Positions 48,519 to 56,976 of a DNA stretch of 64,000 nt are shown piece after piece. The stretch is from assembly GCA_003225315.1 (NCBI GenBank), contig QHZD01000022.1, forward strand, positions 1 to 64,000, written 5' to 3'. Within the stretch, counting starts at the first letter, position 1. Each line of letters begins with the position of its first letter. The DNA is from Acidobacteriota bacterium (GTDB taxonomy: Bacteria > Acidobacteriota > Terriglobia > Acidiferrales > UBA7541). The translations under genes were made by a program, and so were the position numbers. The notes under the pieces are model-generated. The model saw only the letters and a program-made list of their open reading frames with translations. It did no database searches and was not told the DNA's origin.

Positions 48519-49871
48519 ATGGCTGATCTCCGTCCACGCGGCAGCTCATTTTTTCCCGGCCTCTTGTTACTTTTCGTTGGGTTGCTGCTGCTCCTTCACA
48601 ACTACCGCGGCGTTAGTATCGGTGTGGTGATTGGCCATTGGTGGCCGCTGATTTTGATTCTCTGGGGCGGGATCAAATTGTATGAACGTACGGCGGCGAG
48701 CCGCGCCGGCGATCCGGGCGCCGCGAAGATTAGCGGTGCCGAAGTTTTCCTTGTGCTTGGGCTGCTCAGTCTTCTTGGCATAGTGGTGGCGGTTGATTAC
48801 GGCAGGGAAAACCTGCCCGGCCACATTCGGGAGTGGGGAAACAGTTTTGAGTTTGACTTGAACGTAGCGCCCAAATCCGTTCCCGCGGATGCGCGCATCA
48901 CAATACGCAACGGCCACGGCAACATCAGCGTGCGTCCTTCGGAAGATTCGCAAATTCGAGTTTCCGGGAAAAAGAACGCCAAGGCGTGGAATGAAAGCGA
49001 TGCTCAGCAATTCGCCGAGCGCGCAGGCGTCGAGATCGCGCAGAATGGCGACGGCTACGAGATTCGTCCCATGGGAGTCAGCGCGGGCGACTCGCGGATC
49101 AGTTTCGATCTCGAGGTGGCGGTTCCGAAAAAGACTTCGCTGACGATCCGCAACGAGAAGGGCGACGTCACGGTGGCGGATATGGCAAAGCCCGTCAATG
49201 TGACGAATGGAGTTGGCAACATCGAGATTCGCGGCACGGGCGGGGACGTCAATATCGATACGCGGAAAAGCGACATCAAAGTTTCCGACACGAAGGGCAA
49301 CATCAAGATTTCCGGACACGGCGGAGAAATAAACGTGTCGGCCGCGACGGGCGCGCTGACCATCGACGGAGAATTTTACGGAGCGATCCGAGCCGACAAA
49401 GTGGCGAAGGGCGTGCGCTTTCTTTCGCACCGCACCGATCTGACCCTGTCGCAACTCGCCGGCCACATGGAGGCGAACCCGGGCAACCTGGAAATCTTCG
49501 ACGCGCCCGGGAACCTAAGCGTGCGCACGCAGGATGACATCACCCTGGAGAATGCCGGGGGTAAAGTCAAAGTGGATAATCGCCGCGGGAATGTGAACGT
49601 GCGGTTTTCGGTTGCGCCGAAGGAAGACATCGAGATTGACAACGCTTCGGCGGGGATTACGCTTAGCCTGCCGGAGTCAGCGAGCTTTGAGATTGTGGCG
49701 GATTGCCACTCGGGAGACATTGATAGCGAGTTTCAATCGGATTCGCTGAAGCTGACTTCGGGAACGAAATCCGGCGATTCGCACCTGGAAGGAAAATACG
49801 GAAACGGGCGCGGACCGAAAATTATTTTGAAGACGAGCTACGGGTCGATTTCCATTCACAAGACCAGCTAA
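48519..49871 (+). CDS. LiaF-like membrane protein with DUF4097 beta-helix domain
   Basis: A 450-residue protein. Three N-terminal membrane segments (GLLLLFVGLLLLLHNYRG, VVIGHWWPLILILWGGIKLY, VFLVLGLLSLLGIVVAVDY) form the LiaF-like region. The outer part (about 130-450) is a DUF4097 right-handed beta-helix-like domain built of short repeats: SLTIRNEKGDVTVADMAKPVNVTN, GVGNIEIRGTGGDVNIDTRKSD and so on. Such proteins are linked to envelope stress and cell-surface adhesion. It is the last gene of the operon; a gene-poor gap of about 125 bases follows. Confidence 0.85.
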   Translation: MADLRPRGSSFFPGLLLLFVGLLLLLHNYRGVSIGVVIGHWWPLILILWGGIKLYERTAASRAGDPGAAKISGAEVFLVLGLLSLLGIVVAVDYGRENLPGHIREWGNSFEFDLNVAPKSVPADARITIRNGHGNISVRPSEDSQIRVSGKKNAKAWNESDAQQFAERAGVEIAQNGDGYEIRPMGVSAGDSRISFDLEVAVPKKTSLTIRNEKGDVTVADMAKPVNVTNGVGNIEIRGTGGDVNIDTRKSDIKVSDTKGNIKISGHGGEINVSAATGALTIDGEFYGAIRADKVAKGVRFLSHRTDLTLSQLAGHMEANPGNLEIFDAPGNLSVRTQDDITLENAGGKVKVDNRRGNVNVRFSVAPKEDIEIDNASAGITLSLPESASFEIVADCHSGDIDSEFQSDSLKLTSGTKSGDSHLEGKYGNGRGPKIILKTSYGSISIHKTS

Positions 49872-49996
49872 GAGCTTCCTTAAAAACAATTAATCTAGCG
49901 CAACGAAATTTTTTCGGGTGGAGACATTCGTCAAGAGTGCCTCCGCCCGGACGAAGAGCTTGAGCGTACGCTGAGTTCAAAGTTTCGCGCGCTTGC

Positions 49997-51358
49997 TTAG
50001 AGCAGGTGGTTCACATAGAACCCGTGCGCTGCCGCATGCTTACCCAGTTCTTGCCAAACGCCCGTCGGCGTCGCAGTCCCCGCGTTGCTCAGGATTCCGC
50101 CGAACAGGTTCTGCAGACATGGAGCGGCCACGAGAGGTGCTTGCGGCTTCAGCAGGCTCGGCACCACCGCATCCGGCTGGCTGAAGTCCAATGCGTAAGC
50201 GAGGTTGAGCACATCATCGCTTGCGTCGCGCGGAGTCAGTGGCGCAAGACCCCAGCGCCACTCGATCAACTTCAAGACGGAAGTGTGGTCAAAGACCAGC
50301 ACGCTCACTCTCGGATCAGCAGGATTCCCGCGGGTGAAAGGTGACGCGACAACGGTGGGGACACGCAAGCCGAGCAGTGTTTTGCCGTTCACAAGATCGG
50401 TGTCCACGTTGTTGGCGGCGGTGGCTCGCGGCGGCGCGACATGCTCGAAAAAACCGCCCCACTCGTCAAAGTTCACGATGAAAACCGTGTTGGCCCACTT
50501 AGGGCCCTTGGCCACAGCTTCGAAAGTCCGATGGAGGAACAAATCTCCTTCGCGGATGTCGGCGTGCGGATGATCGTCGTTGCCGGTGCCGTCGTCGAGA
50601 ATTGTGTACCTCGGATCGACGAAGGAAACGGCGGGAAGCGTTCCGGTGCTTGCTCTCAGAAGAAATTCTTCGTAGAGGCGCGAGATGCCAAGATACTTCG
50701 CGCCCCACAGGGCGGTGAACGGAACATTCGAATAGAAATAGTTCGCGCTCACTCCGGCAGCTGCGAGACTGTCCCAGATTGTCGGAAGTGAACTGAAGTT
50801 GGTGCTATTGGAAAGGCGGTCGGTTTGAGCGGCGTAGAGAAACAGCCGATTCGGAAATGTCGGCCCGAGGATAGAGGCGAAATAGCGGTCGCAGGCCGTG
50901 TAGTTGCGGGCCAGCTCGGCGTAAAATGGGATGTCTTGCTCACCGTAATAGCCTATGGAGTAGACGTCGTTGCTGCCGGCACGAAGAAATCCGTCCATCT
51001 GCCCATCGTCATATTCGACGCGGCCGCCGCTGTACGAATGATCCGGACCTGGATGGGGGCAACCGGTGTAGTCGCCGGAAAGCGAATGAGTCGAGTGGCT
51101 CACGCCGGCGCTGTCCACGTAGGTCAAGCCGGCTTGCTTGCCGTCGGCGTTCGGCAGCCAGCCGAGAAAATGGTCGAAGCTGCGGTTCTCCATGGTCACG
51201 ACGACGACGTGCTCGATGCCCGAATTTTCCGGACTTGGCAAAGTTGGAAGCGCCAATTGCGCGAAGAGATTCTTTCCGGAGTAAAAAGGCGTACTGACCA
51301 GCGTTGCGCCCGACACGAGCGCGGCGTTCTTCAATAATTCGCGGCGATTGATTTTCAT
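49997..51358 (-). CDS. Tat-exported phosphoesterase (phospholipase C/AcpA family)
   Basis: A 453-residue enzyme. The N-terminus is a Tat signal (NRRELLKNAALVSGATL). The fold is the phosphoesterase family of phospholipase C and acid phosphatase AcpA: EHVVVVTMENRSFDHFLGWLPN (metal-binding ENRSFDH), CDRYFASILGPTFPNRLFLYAAQTD, NDDHPHADIREGDLFLHRTFEA, and IVNFDEWGGFFEHVAPP. It splits a phosphoester, probably of phospholipids, outside the inner membrane. The ATG at 51358 has GGGAG nine bases upstream. It stands alone between the sigma operon and aroA. Confidence 0.9.
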   Translation of the reverse strand: MKINRRELLKNAALVSGATLVSTPFYSGKNLFAQLALPTLPSPENSGIEHVVVVTMENRSFDHFLGWLPNADGKQAGLTYVDSAGVSHSTHSLSGDYTGCPHPGPDHSYSGGRVEYDDGQMDGFLRAGSNDVYSIGYYGEQDIPFYAELARNYTACDRYFASILGPTFPNRLFLYAAQTDRLSNSTNFSSLPTIWDSLAAAGVSANYFYSNVPFTALWGAKYLGISRLYEEFLLRASTGTLPAVSFVDPRYTILDDGTGNDDHPHADIREGDLFLHRTFEAVAKGPKWANTVFIVNFDEWGGFFEHVAPPRATAANNVDTDLVNGKTLLGLRVPTVVASPFTRGNPADPRVSVLVFDHTSVLKLIEWRWGLAPLTPRDASDDVLNLAYALDFSQPDAVVPSLLKPQAPLVAAPCLQNLFGGILSNAGTATPTGVWQELGKHAAAHGFYVNHLL

Positions 51359-51532
51359 GAGGTCACTCCCTGATTGAGATGAGCTGCACTTCGGACGCAG
51401 CGGCGCGGCCGGAGTTCGCGAGGAGGGTGGGAACCGCACGATGCATCGTCAGGCAAACCTGAAGATGTCCGTGTAAACGCTAAATCAAAATGGTGAGAAA
51501 AATAAACCTCAAATCGATATCAGGTATTTCCC

Positions 51533-52843
51533 CTAACGCTCGGCAAGGCGGTTCAATTCCTGAAAAAATGTGGGAAAGGAAACGGCGGCACAACCGGCGC
51601 CGCGAATGACGGTGCTTCCCGCGGCAGCGAGACCAGCGACGGCGAAGGCCATGGCGATGCGGTGGTCGCCGCGTGGATCGATTTCGGCACCGCGCAATTT
51701 TCCGGCAGTGCGGCCCGAAACCTTCAGGCCGTCCGGGCGTTCTTCGACTGTGGCGTTCATGCGGCGAAGATTTTCGGCGAGCGCGGTGATGCGGTCGCTT
51801 TCTTTGACGCGAAGTTCCGCGGCGTCGCGAATCTCGATGCCTTCTTCGGTGTAAGGGCCAAGCGCGGCGAGCATGGGGAGTTCATCGATTACCAACGGGA
51901 TTTGTTCGCCCGCGATTACGCCGCCCTTGAGCGAACAACCTTTCACGGATAAGTCTCCAACGACTTCGCCGTGAGCGATCCTCGGTCCGAGGATTTGAAT
52001 CGAGGCGCCCATCGCAGCAAATACATCGAGAATGGCAGTCCTCGTCGGATTCAGCCCCACGTTGTGAATCAGGATATTCGAATCGGGAAACAAGGAGGCG
52101 GCAGCAATAAAAAAGACGGCGGAAGATAAATCGCCGGGAACGTCCAGCGATTTGGCAAGCAGCTTGCCGCCGCCGTTTGCGCTGCCAAGACCATGGATTC
52201 GAATGGTGCGGCCGTTTTTCTCGAGGGCCGCGCCGAATTCTTCGAGGGCGAGTTCGGTATGGTCTCGTGCCCGCGCTGGCTCGGTGACACTGGTGACGCC
52301 GTCCGCGAACAATCCGGCGAGAAGGACGGCTGACTTCACCTGGGCGCTCGCCATCGGCATGTTGTAGTCGATGGATTTGAGCTTGGCGCCGCGAATTTCC
52401 AGCGGTGCATAATTATCGTCGCGCGCGCGAATGTCCGCGCCCATTTCGCGAAGCGGTCCGATGATGCGCTTCATGGGCCGCTTCTGCAGCGAGTCGTCTC
52501 CCGTAAGCTTTGAGGAAAATTGCTGGCCGGCGAGAATACCGGACAGTAGCCGCATCGTCGTGCCGGAATTTCGCGCGTCGAGCGCCCGCCAACTGCTTTT
52601 CAGGCCAAGCAGCCCGCGGCCGGTCACTCGAACGGTGTCTTTTTCAATATTCACTTCCGCGCCCAGAGCGCTCATGCAGGCCAGCGTGCTGTGGCAATCG
52701 GCTGCTGCGGAAAAATGACGCAACTCGCTGGTCCCTTCGGCGAGCGCCGCCAGCATCGCATAACGATGAGAAATGGATTTGTCGCCGGGAAGGTCCAGCC
52801 CGCCGGTTAGATACTTAACTGGCTGAATGGTCTCTTTTTTCAC
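51533..52843 (-). CDS. aroA: 3-phosphoshikimate 1-carboxyvinyltransferase (EPSP synthase)
   Basis: A 436-residue enzyme of the shikimate route joining phosphoenolpyruvate to shikimate 3-phosphate. The motifs LPGDKSISHRYAMLAALAEG, ARNSGTTMRLLSGILAGQ, GDDSLQKRPMKRI, RVKESDRI and DPRGDHRIAMAFAVAGL are all present. The order and the NSGTTMRL form fit the family well. The start is taken as GTG 52843, just before the KKETIQPVKYL lead-in; no clear ribosome binding site was seen and a longer frame exists. It is single, with no other aro genes near. Confidence 0.95.
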   Translation of the reverse strand: MKKETIQPVKYLTGGLDLPGDKSISHRYAMLAALAEGTSELRHFSAAADCHSTLACMSALGAEVNIEKDTVRVTGRGLLGLKSSWRALDARNSGTTMRLLSGILAGQQFSSKLTGDDSLQKRPMKRIIGPLREMGADIRARDDNYAPLEIRGAKLKSIDYNMPMASAQVKSAVLLAGLFADGVTSVTEPARARDHTELALEEFGAALEKNGRTIRIHGLGSANGGGKLLAKSLDVPGDLSSAVFFIAAASLFPDSNILIHNVGLNPTRTAILDVFAAMGASIQILGPRIAHGEVVGDLSVKGCSLKGGVIAGEQIPLVIDELPMLAALGPYTEEGIEIRDAAELRVKESDRITALAENLRRMNATVEERPDGLKVSGRTAGKLRGAEIDPRGDHRIAMAFAVAGLAAAGSTVIRGAGCAAVSFPTFFQELNRLAER

Positions 52844-53047
52844 GCAGAAGATTTTAGCACGCCGAGTCTTTGTGTCTGGCAATGCCCGCATCGGTTCAAG
52901 TTCGAGGCATTCTCCTTTACTTCCATTACCTCATTCACGTCCTTTGCCTCCTGTACCCCCGGCCAGTTTTTGGTGAGGCACGTCCTGCACTGCACGCTGA
53001 AATCCCTTCGCACCTCAATGCGTATTATTAGGTGAGGAGAAATCGTC

Positions 53048-53884
53048 ATGTCAGCCCGCAGCACGTTCATCCATCTCGCCGCTAAAGCCGGCATTCTATT
53101 CGGCGCGCTATTTCTGGTAAGCGTCCTGCTTGCCGCCATTCCCGGCCATCATGCGCCCGCGGCGCCTGGGCAGGAGTCCCAGCAATCGTCCGGCTCGCAG
53201 CCTCAAGAATCGCAGCCGATGGACCACAGCAAAATGTCCGGCATGGACATGGACGACGCCAGAGTCAACGAAGCTCACGCCGTTCACGACATGACGCGCG
53301 GGCACATGGACGCGCACAACCTCCACATGCGCATGACGGCGATGCGCCCGCAAACGCCGGAAGATGCGGCGAGGGCCAGCGAAATCGTCGCGCAACTCCG
53401 CTCCGGCATCGAGAAATACAAGGACTATCACGTCGCTCTGAACGACGGTTACAAAATCTTTCTGCCGAATCTGCCGCAGCCCGAATATCACTTTACGAAT
53501 TACTGGAACGGGTTCCTTGAAGGCTTTTCCTTTGATCCGGGGCGGCCGACCTCCCTGCTCTACAGGAAAACTGCAGACGGATACGAGCTGGTGGGCGCCA
53601 TGTACACCATGCCCAAGCGCGCGACGGAAGAACAGCTCAACGCACGCGTCCCCCTCAGCGTTGCCACGTGGCATTTGCACACCAACCTGTGTATGCCGCA
53701 AAAGGGGCAGTTGCGGAACGCGGATTGGACAAAGTTCGGATTGAAAGGCTCCATCGCCACGCAAGAAGGATGTGATGCCGCGAATGGCCGCTTCCAGCCG
53801 GTCATCTTCGGCTGGATGGTCCACGTCTACCCGTTCGAAGACTCACTCGACAAAGTCTTCGCCATGCATCATCACATGGACTGA
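53048..53884 (+). CDS. His/Met-rich secreted protein of unknown function
   Basis: A 278-residue exported protein with an N-terminal membrane or signal segment (AGILFGALFLVSVLLAAIPG), a Gln/Ser/Pro linker, and a His/Met-rich stretch (MDHSKMSGMDMDDARVNEAHAVHDMTRGHMDAHNLHMRMTAM, about 58-99) like those in copper-handling proteins. The C-terminal domain (about 110-278) is conserved-looking: EYHFTNYWNGFLEGFSFDPGRPTSLLY, VATWHLHTNLCMPQKG, FGWMVHVYPFEDSLDKVFAMHHHMD, with more His. The ATG has GAGGAG nine bases upstream. It may bind copper or another metal in the periplasm. I do not recognise the family. Confidence 0.7.
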   Translation: MSARSTFIHLAAKAGILFGALFLVSVLLAAIPGHHAPAAPGQESQQSSGSQPQESQPMDHSKMSGMDMDDARVNEAHAVHDMTRGHMDAHNLHMRMTAMRPQTPEDAARASEIVAQLRSGIEKYKDYHVALNDGYKIFLPNLPQPEYHFTNYWNGFLEGFSFDPGRPTSLLYRKTADGYELVGAMYTMPKRATEEQLNARVPLSVATWHLHTNLCMPQKGQLRNADWTKFGLKGSIATQEGCDAANGRFQPVIFGWMVHVYPFEDSLDKVFAMHHHMD

Positions 53885-54001
53885 GACCGCGCGTGTAAAC
53901 GGCTTACTTCCCACTAAATCCACGGAACACGCTGAGGCCGTATACGTTGACTTGTCTCTGGGCGCACCCTAATATGACGTTCCAATGGCGATTTCTTCGA
54001 T

Positions 54002-56422
54002 ATGATCGGGCTCACCGTCTCTCATTACCGCATCCTGGAGAAGTTAGGCGGCGGTGGGATGGGTGTGGTGTATAAAGCCGAGGATCTGAGGCTCGGCCGC
54101 CATGTGTCGCTGAAGTTCCTTCCTGAAGAGCTCTCCCGGGACACTCTGGCGATTGAACGATTTCAGAGGGAAGCGCGGGCGGCCTCCTCCCTGAATCATC
54201 CTCACATCTGCACGATTTATGACGTTGACCAGTATGAGGGCCAGCACTTCATCGTCATGGAATTCCTGGAAGGGCACACGCTGAAGCACAGGATCAGTGG
54301 AAAGCCGATAGACCTGGAACGCGTGCCGGAGTATGGCTACCAGATGGCGGATGCATTGGAGGCAGCGCACTCTAAGGCCATCATTCACCGTGATATCAAG
54401 CCCGCGAATATTTTTGTCACCGATCGAGGACAGGTGAAACTCCTTGACTTTGGCCTGGCCAAGCTGCTTCCGGAACGCAAAGGCTCTGGCCGAGGCAAAC
54501 AGGAACAGCCCACTTTTGGAGCCACCACACAGGACGCCCATCTGACCAGTGATGGCGTGGCGCTGGGCACGGTTGCCTACATGTCTCCTGAGCAGGTTCG
54601 CGGACAGGAGCTTGACGAACGCACCGACTTGTTCTCGCTCGGGCTGGTCCTATATGAAATGTCAACGGGTGAGCGGGCGTTCACTGGGAACACTTCCGGC
54701 GTAATCTTCGACGCGATCCTGAACCGCGCTCCGACACCACCGGTGCGGCTGAACCCCGCGATTCCTATCCAATTGGAACAGATTATCGCCAAGTCGCTGG
54801 AGAAAGACCGCGAACTGCGCTACCGGTCGGCTTCGGATGTGCGGGCAGACTTGCAGCGGCTGAAACGAGACACGGATTCGGCACGCGCGATGCCGTACAC
54901 GTCCGGCCAAGCCTCGCGCCAAAAACTGCGGCGGCTTTGGCCTCATTTTGTGTGGAGTGGAGTCCTCGCCATTCTGCTACTTCTGTTCGGATGGAACGTG
55001 GGGAATGTGCGCGACAGCTTGTTTGGCGGAGCAAGCCAGGCGCGCATCGAATCGATCGCCGTCTTGCCGTTCGCTAATTTGAGCAACGACCCGAAAACCG
55101 AATACCTGAGCGACGGTCTGACCGAGAGCCTGATCAACAGCCTGTCGCAACTTCCCAATCTGGCGGTCATGTCGCGCAACACAGTTTTTCGCTACAAGGG
55201 ACAAGCGTCAGACCCGCAAAGGGTAGGGCGCGACCTGCACGTGAGGACCATTCTCACCGGCCGGCTCATCCAAACCGGTGACGACTTGACCATCAGCGTG
55301 AATCTGGAAGACGTGACGAATAACCGGCAAATCTGGGGTGAGCAATACAATCGCAAGCTTTCTAATCTGGTAGCCGTGCAACAGGAGATTGCCGGAGACA
55401 TTTACGGGCGCTTGCGCCCGCGATTGGCAGGCGAAGAGAGGAAACTGTTGGCCAAGCGTCCGACCGAGGATGCCGAGGCCTACCAACTCTACCTGCAGGG
55501 TCTCTTCTATTGGAATAAATGGACACAAGCGGATTTCAAGAAAGCCGCGGATTTTTTCACCCAGGCTGTGCAGAGGGACCAGCATTACGCGCTCTCTTAC
55601 GCGGGGCTTGCCGACACTTACAGCCTTCTGGGGGATGCTGGATATCTGCCGCCATCGGAGGCCTGGCCTAAGGCAAAAGCTGCCGCCATGCAGGCGCTGG
55701 ACATCGACGATAGCCTCGCGGAAGCGCATACCTCCCTGGGCCTAGTGAAAGAACATTTTGAATGGGATTGGACGGGAGCCGAGCAGGAGTTCAAGCGGGC
55801 CATCGAACTGAATCCGAATCTGGCGACGGCGCATCACTGGTACGGCGACTATTTGACCAACATGGGCCGCTTCGAAGAAGGAATGGCGCAAACGAAGAAG
55901 GCCCAGGAATTGGATCCGCTTTCGCTCATCATCAATACGACGCTGGGATGGCAGTTCTACGTAGCGGGGCAGAATGAGAATGCCGTCGAGCAGCTGCGGA
56001 AAGTTCTGGATATTGACGCAAAGTTTTCGCCTGCCCGGCGGACACTCGAGGAAGTCTACGCCCACATGAGCAAGCAAAAAGAAGCAGTGGCGGAACGAGA
56101 AAAAGCTCTATCGCTCTCCGGGGGCGCCGAATTGGCAGCATCCATCGAGGAAGACTTCAAGAAGTCCGGCTACAAAGGCGTTCTGCAAAGCTGGCTCGAA
56201 GGGCTGACGGAACTGTCAAAGCACAGCTATGTCTCGTCCTACAGCATCGCGGAGTCTTACATGCGGATGGGCGAAAAACAAAAAGCCTTCGAATGGCTGG
56301 AAAAAGCGTACGAGGAGCACGACAGCGGCCTGGTTTCGCTGGCGGTCGAGCCGATGTTTGAAAGCCTCCGGAGCGATTCGCGATTCAAGGAAATCGTCCG
56401 GCGCATGAAGCTGTCACATTAG
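54002..56422 (+). CDS. Membrane Ser/Thr protein kinase with FlgO and TPR domains
   Basis: An 806-residue protein. The Hanks-type kinase domain (about 8-290) has GGGGMGVVYKAED, Lys38 (SLKFL), HRD at 129-131 in IIHRDIKPANIF and DFG at 149-151, all intact. One membrane segment follows (FVWSGVLAILLLLFGWNVG), then a FlgO/TolB-N-like domain (SIAVLPFANLSNDPKTEYLSDGLTESLINSL) and C-terminal tetratricopeptide repeats (ALSYAGLADTYSLLGDAGYLP, LATAHHWYGDYLTNMGRFEEGM). This is the large acidobacterial kinase architecture. It is monocistronic. Targets are unknown. Confidence 0.92.
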   Translation: MIGLTVSHYRILEKLGGGGMGVVYKAEDLRLGRHVSLKFLPEELSRDTLAIERFQREARAASSLNHPHICTIYDVDQYEGQHFIVMEFLEGHTLKHRISGKPIDLERVPEYGYQMADALEAAHSKAIIHRDIKPANIFVTDRGQVKLLDFGLAKLLPERKGSGRGKQEQPTFGATTQDAHLTSDGVALGTVAYMSPEQVRGQELDERTDLFSLGLVLYEMSTGERAFTGNTSGVIFDAILNRAPTPPVRLNPAIPIQLEQIIAKSLEKDRELRYRSASDVRADLQRLKRDTDSARAMPYTSGQASRQKLRRLWPHFVWSGVLAILLLLFGWNVGNVRDSLFGGASQARIESIAVLPFANLSNDPKTEYLSDGLTESLINSLSQLPNLAVMSRNTVFRYKGQASDPQRVGRDLHVRTILTGRLIQTGDDLTISVNLEDVTNNRQIWGEQYNRKLSNLVAVQQEIAGDIYGRLRPRLAGEERKLLAKRPTEDAEAYQLYLQGLFYWNKWTQADFKKAADFFTQAVQRDQHYALSYAGLADTYSLLGDAGYLPPSEAWPKAKAAAMQALDIDDSLAEAHTSLGLVKEHFEWDWTGAEQEFKRAIELNPNLATAHHWYGDYLTNMGRFEEGMAQTKKAQELDPLSLIINTTLGWQFYVAGQNENAVEQLRKVLDIDAKFSPARRTLEEVYAHMSKQKEAVAEREKALSLSGGAELAASIEEDFKKSGYKGVLQSWLEGLTELSKHSYVSSYSIAESYMRMGEKQKAFEWLEKAYEEHDSGLVSLAVEPMFESLRSDSRFKEIVRRMKLSH

Positions 56423-56431
56423 AATCAGCAA

Positions 56432-56462
56432 GCGAAGCGCAAGCGTCTGCCGAGCGCTTCGC
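56432..56462. terminator. Bidirectional hairpin between convergent genes
   Basis: GCGAAGCGC and GCGCTTCGC form a nine-base perfect stem with a 13-base loop between the kinase and the PstS-like gene. There is no T tract after it, so it may only help stop transcription. Confidence 0.45.
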
Positions 56463-56466
56463 CTAC

Positions 56467-56976
56467 TTATCGCAGAGGATAGTCCTTCTCACCGGGCAAG
56501 TGTCCGTCCACGCGGAGTACCTTGACGCCCGGACGTATGTTCCGTGAGTCCACAAACGCAATAGCGCCAGGGAGCGCGGTCAAAAGCTCGTACTGCATGT
56601 CGTTCGAATAGACGATCCTCGGTGGCGACGCAGCTTCCGCTCGAAAAATCTTAGCTACCCAATACTGTTTAAACTGCGCCTCGGACATTTGATAGATCAC
56701 CCGCAGAACAACATCTCGTTCGCGAGCCGCGGGAGCGCGAATCAACAAAACGACGGGAAGTTTGGAGCTCCAATATTGCCGCTCGCCGAGCATGACCTTG
56801 CGGACTTCGGAGAGACTGAGATCGGCGACGGGAGTATCGGAATTCACCACCACAGCCACGTCGGTTCCGTGGGAAGTCTGTGCAAGGGATGGAGAGTGGA
56901 GAGCCACGGAGGCCCAAAGGATCGTCCAGAGAAATGTCACGACACGTTTGTAGGTGGCATTCATATTCGGGCTCAT
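56467..56976 (-). CDS. Single-domain PstS-like periplasmic binding protein
   Basis: A 169-residue exported protein. A signal peptide (VVTFLWTILWASVALHSPSLAQ) is followed by a PBP-like fold of the phosphate-binding type: TDVAVVVNSDTPVADLSLSEVRKVMLGERQYW, RAPAARERDVVLRVIYQMSEAQFKQYW, GAIAFVDSRNIRPGVKVLRVDG. It is half the length of ordinary PstS and has no ABC partners here. Its ATG (56976) shares one base with the stop of the porin gene (TGATG), so porin and binding protein are made together. Confidence 0.82.
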   Translation of the reverse strand: MSPNMNATYKRVVTFLWTILWASVALHSPSLAQTSHGTDVAVVVNSDTPVADLSLSEVRKVMLGERQYWSSKLPVVLLIRAPAARERDVVLRVIYQMSEAQFKQYWVAKIFRAEAASPPRIVYSNDMQYELLTALPGAIAFVDSRNIRPGVKVLRVDGHLPGEKDYPLR

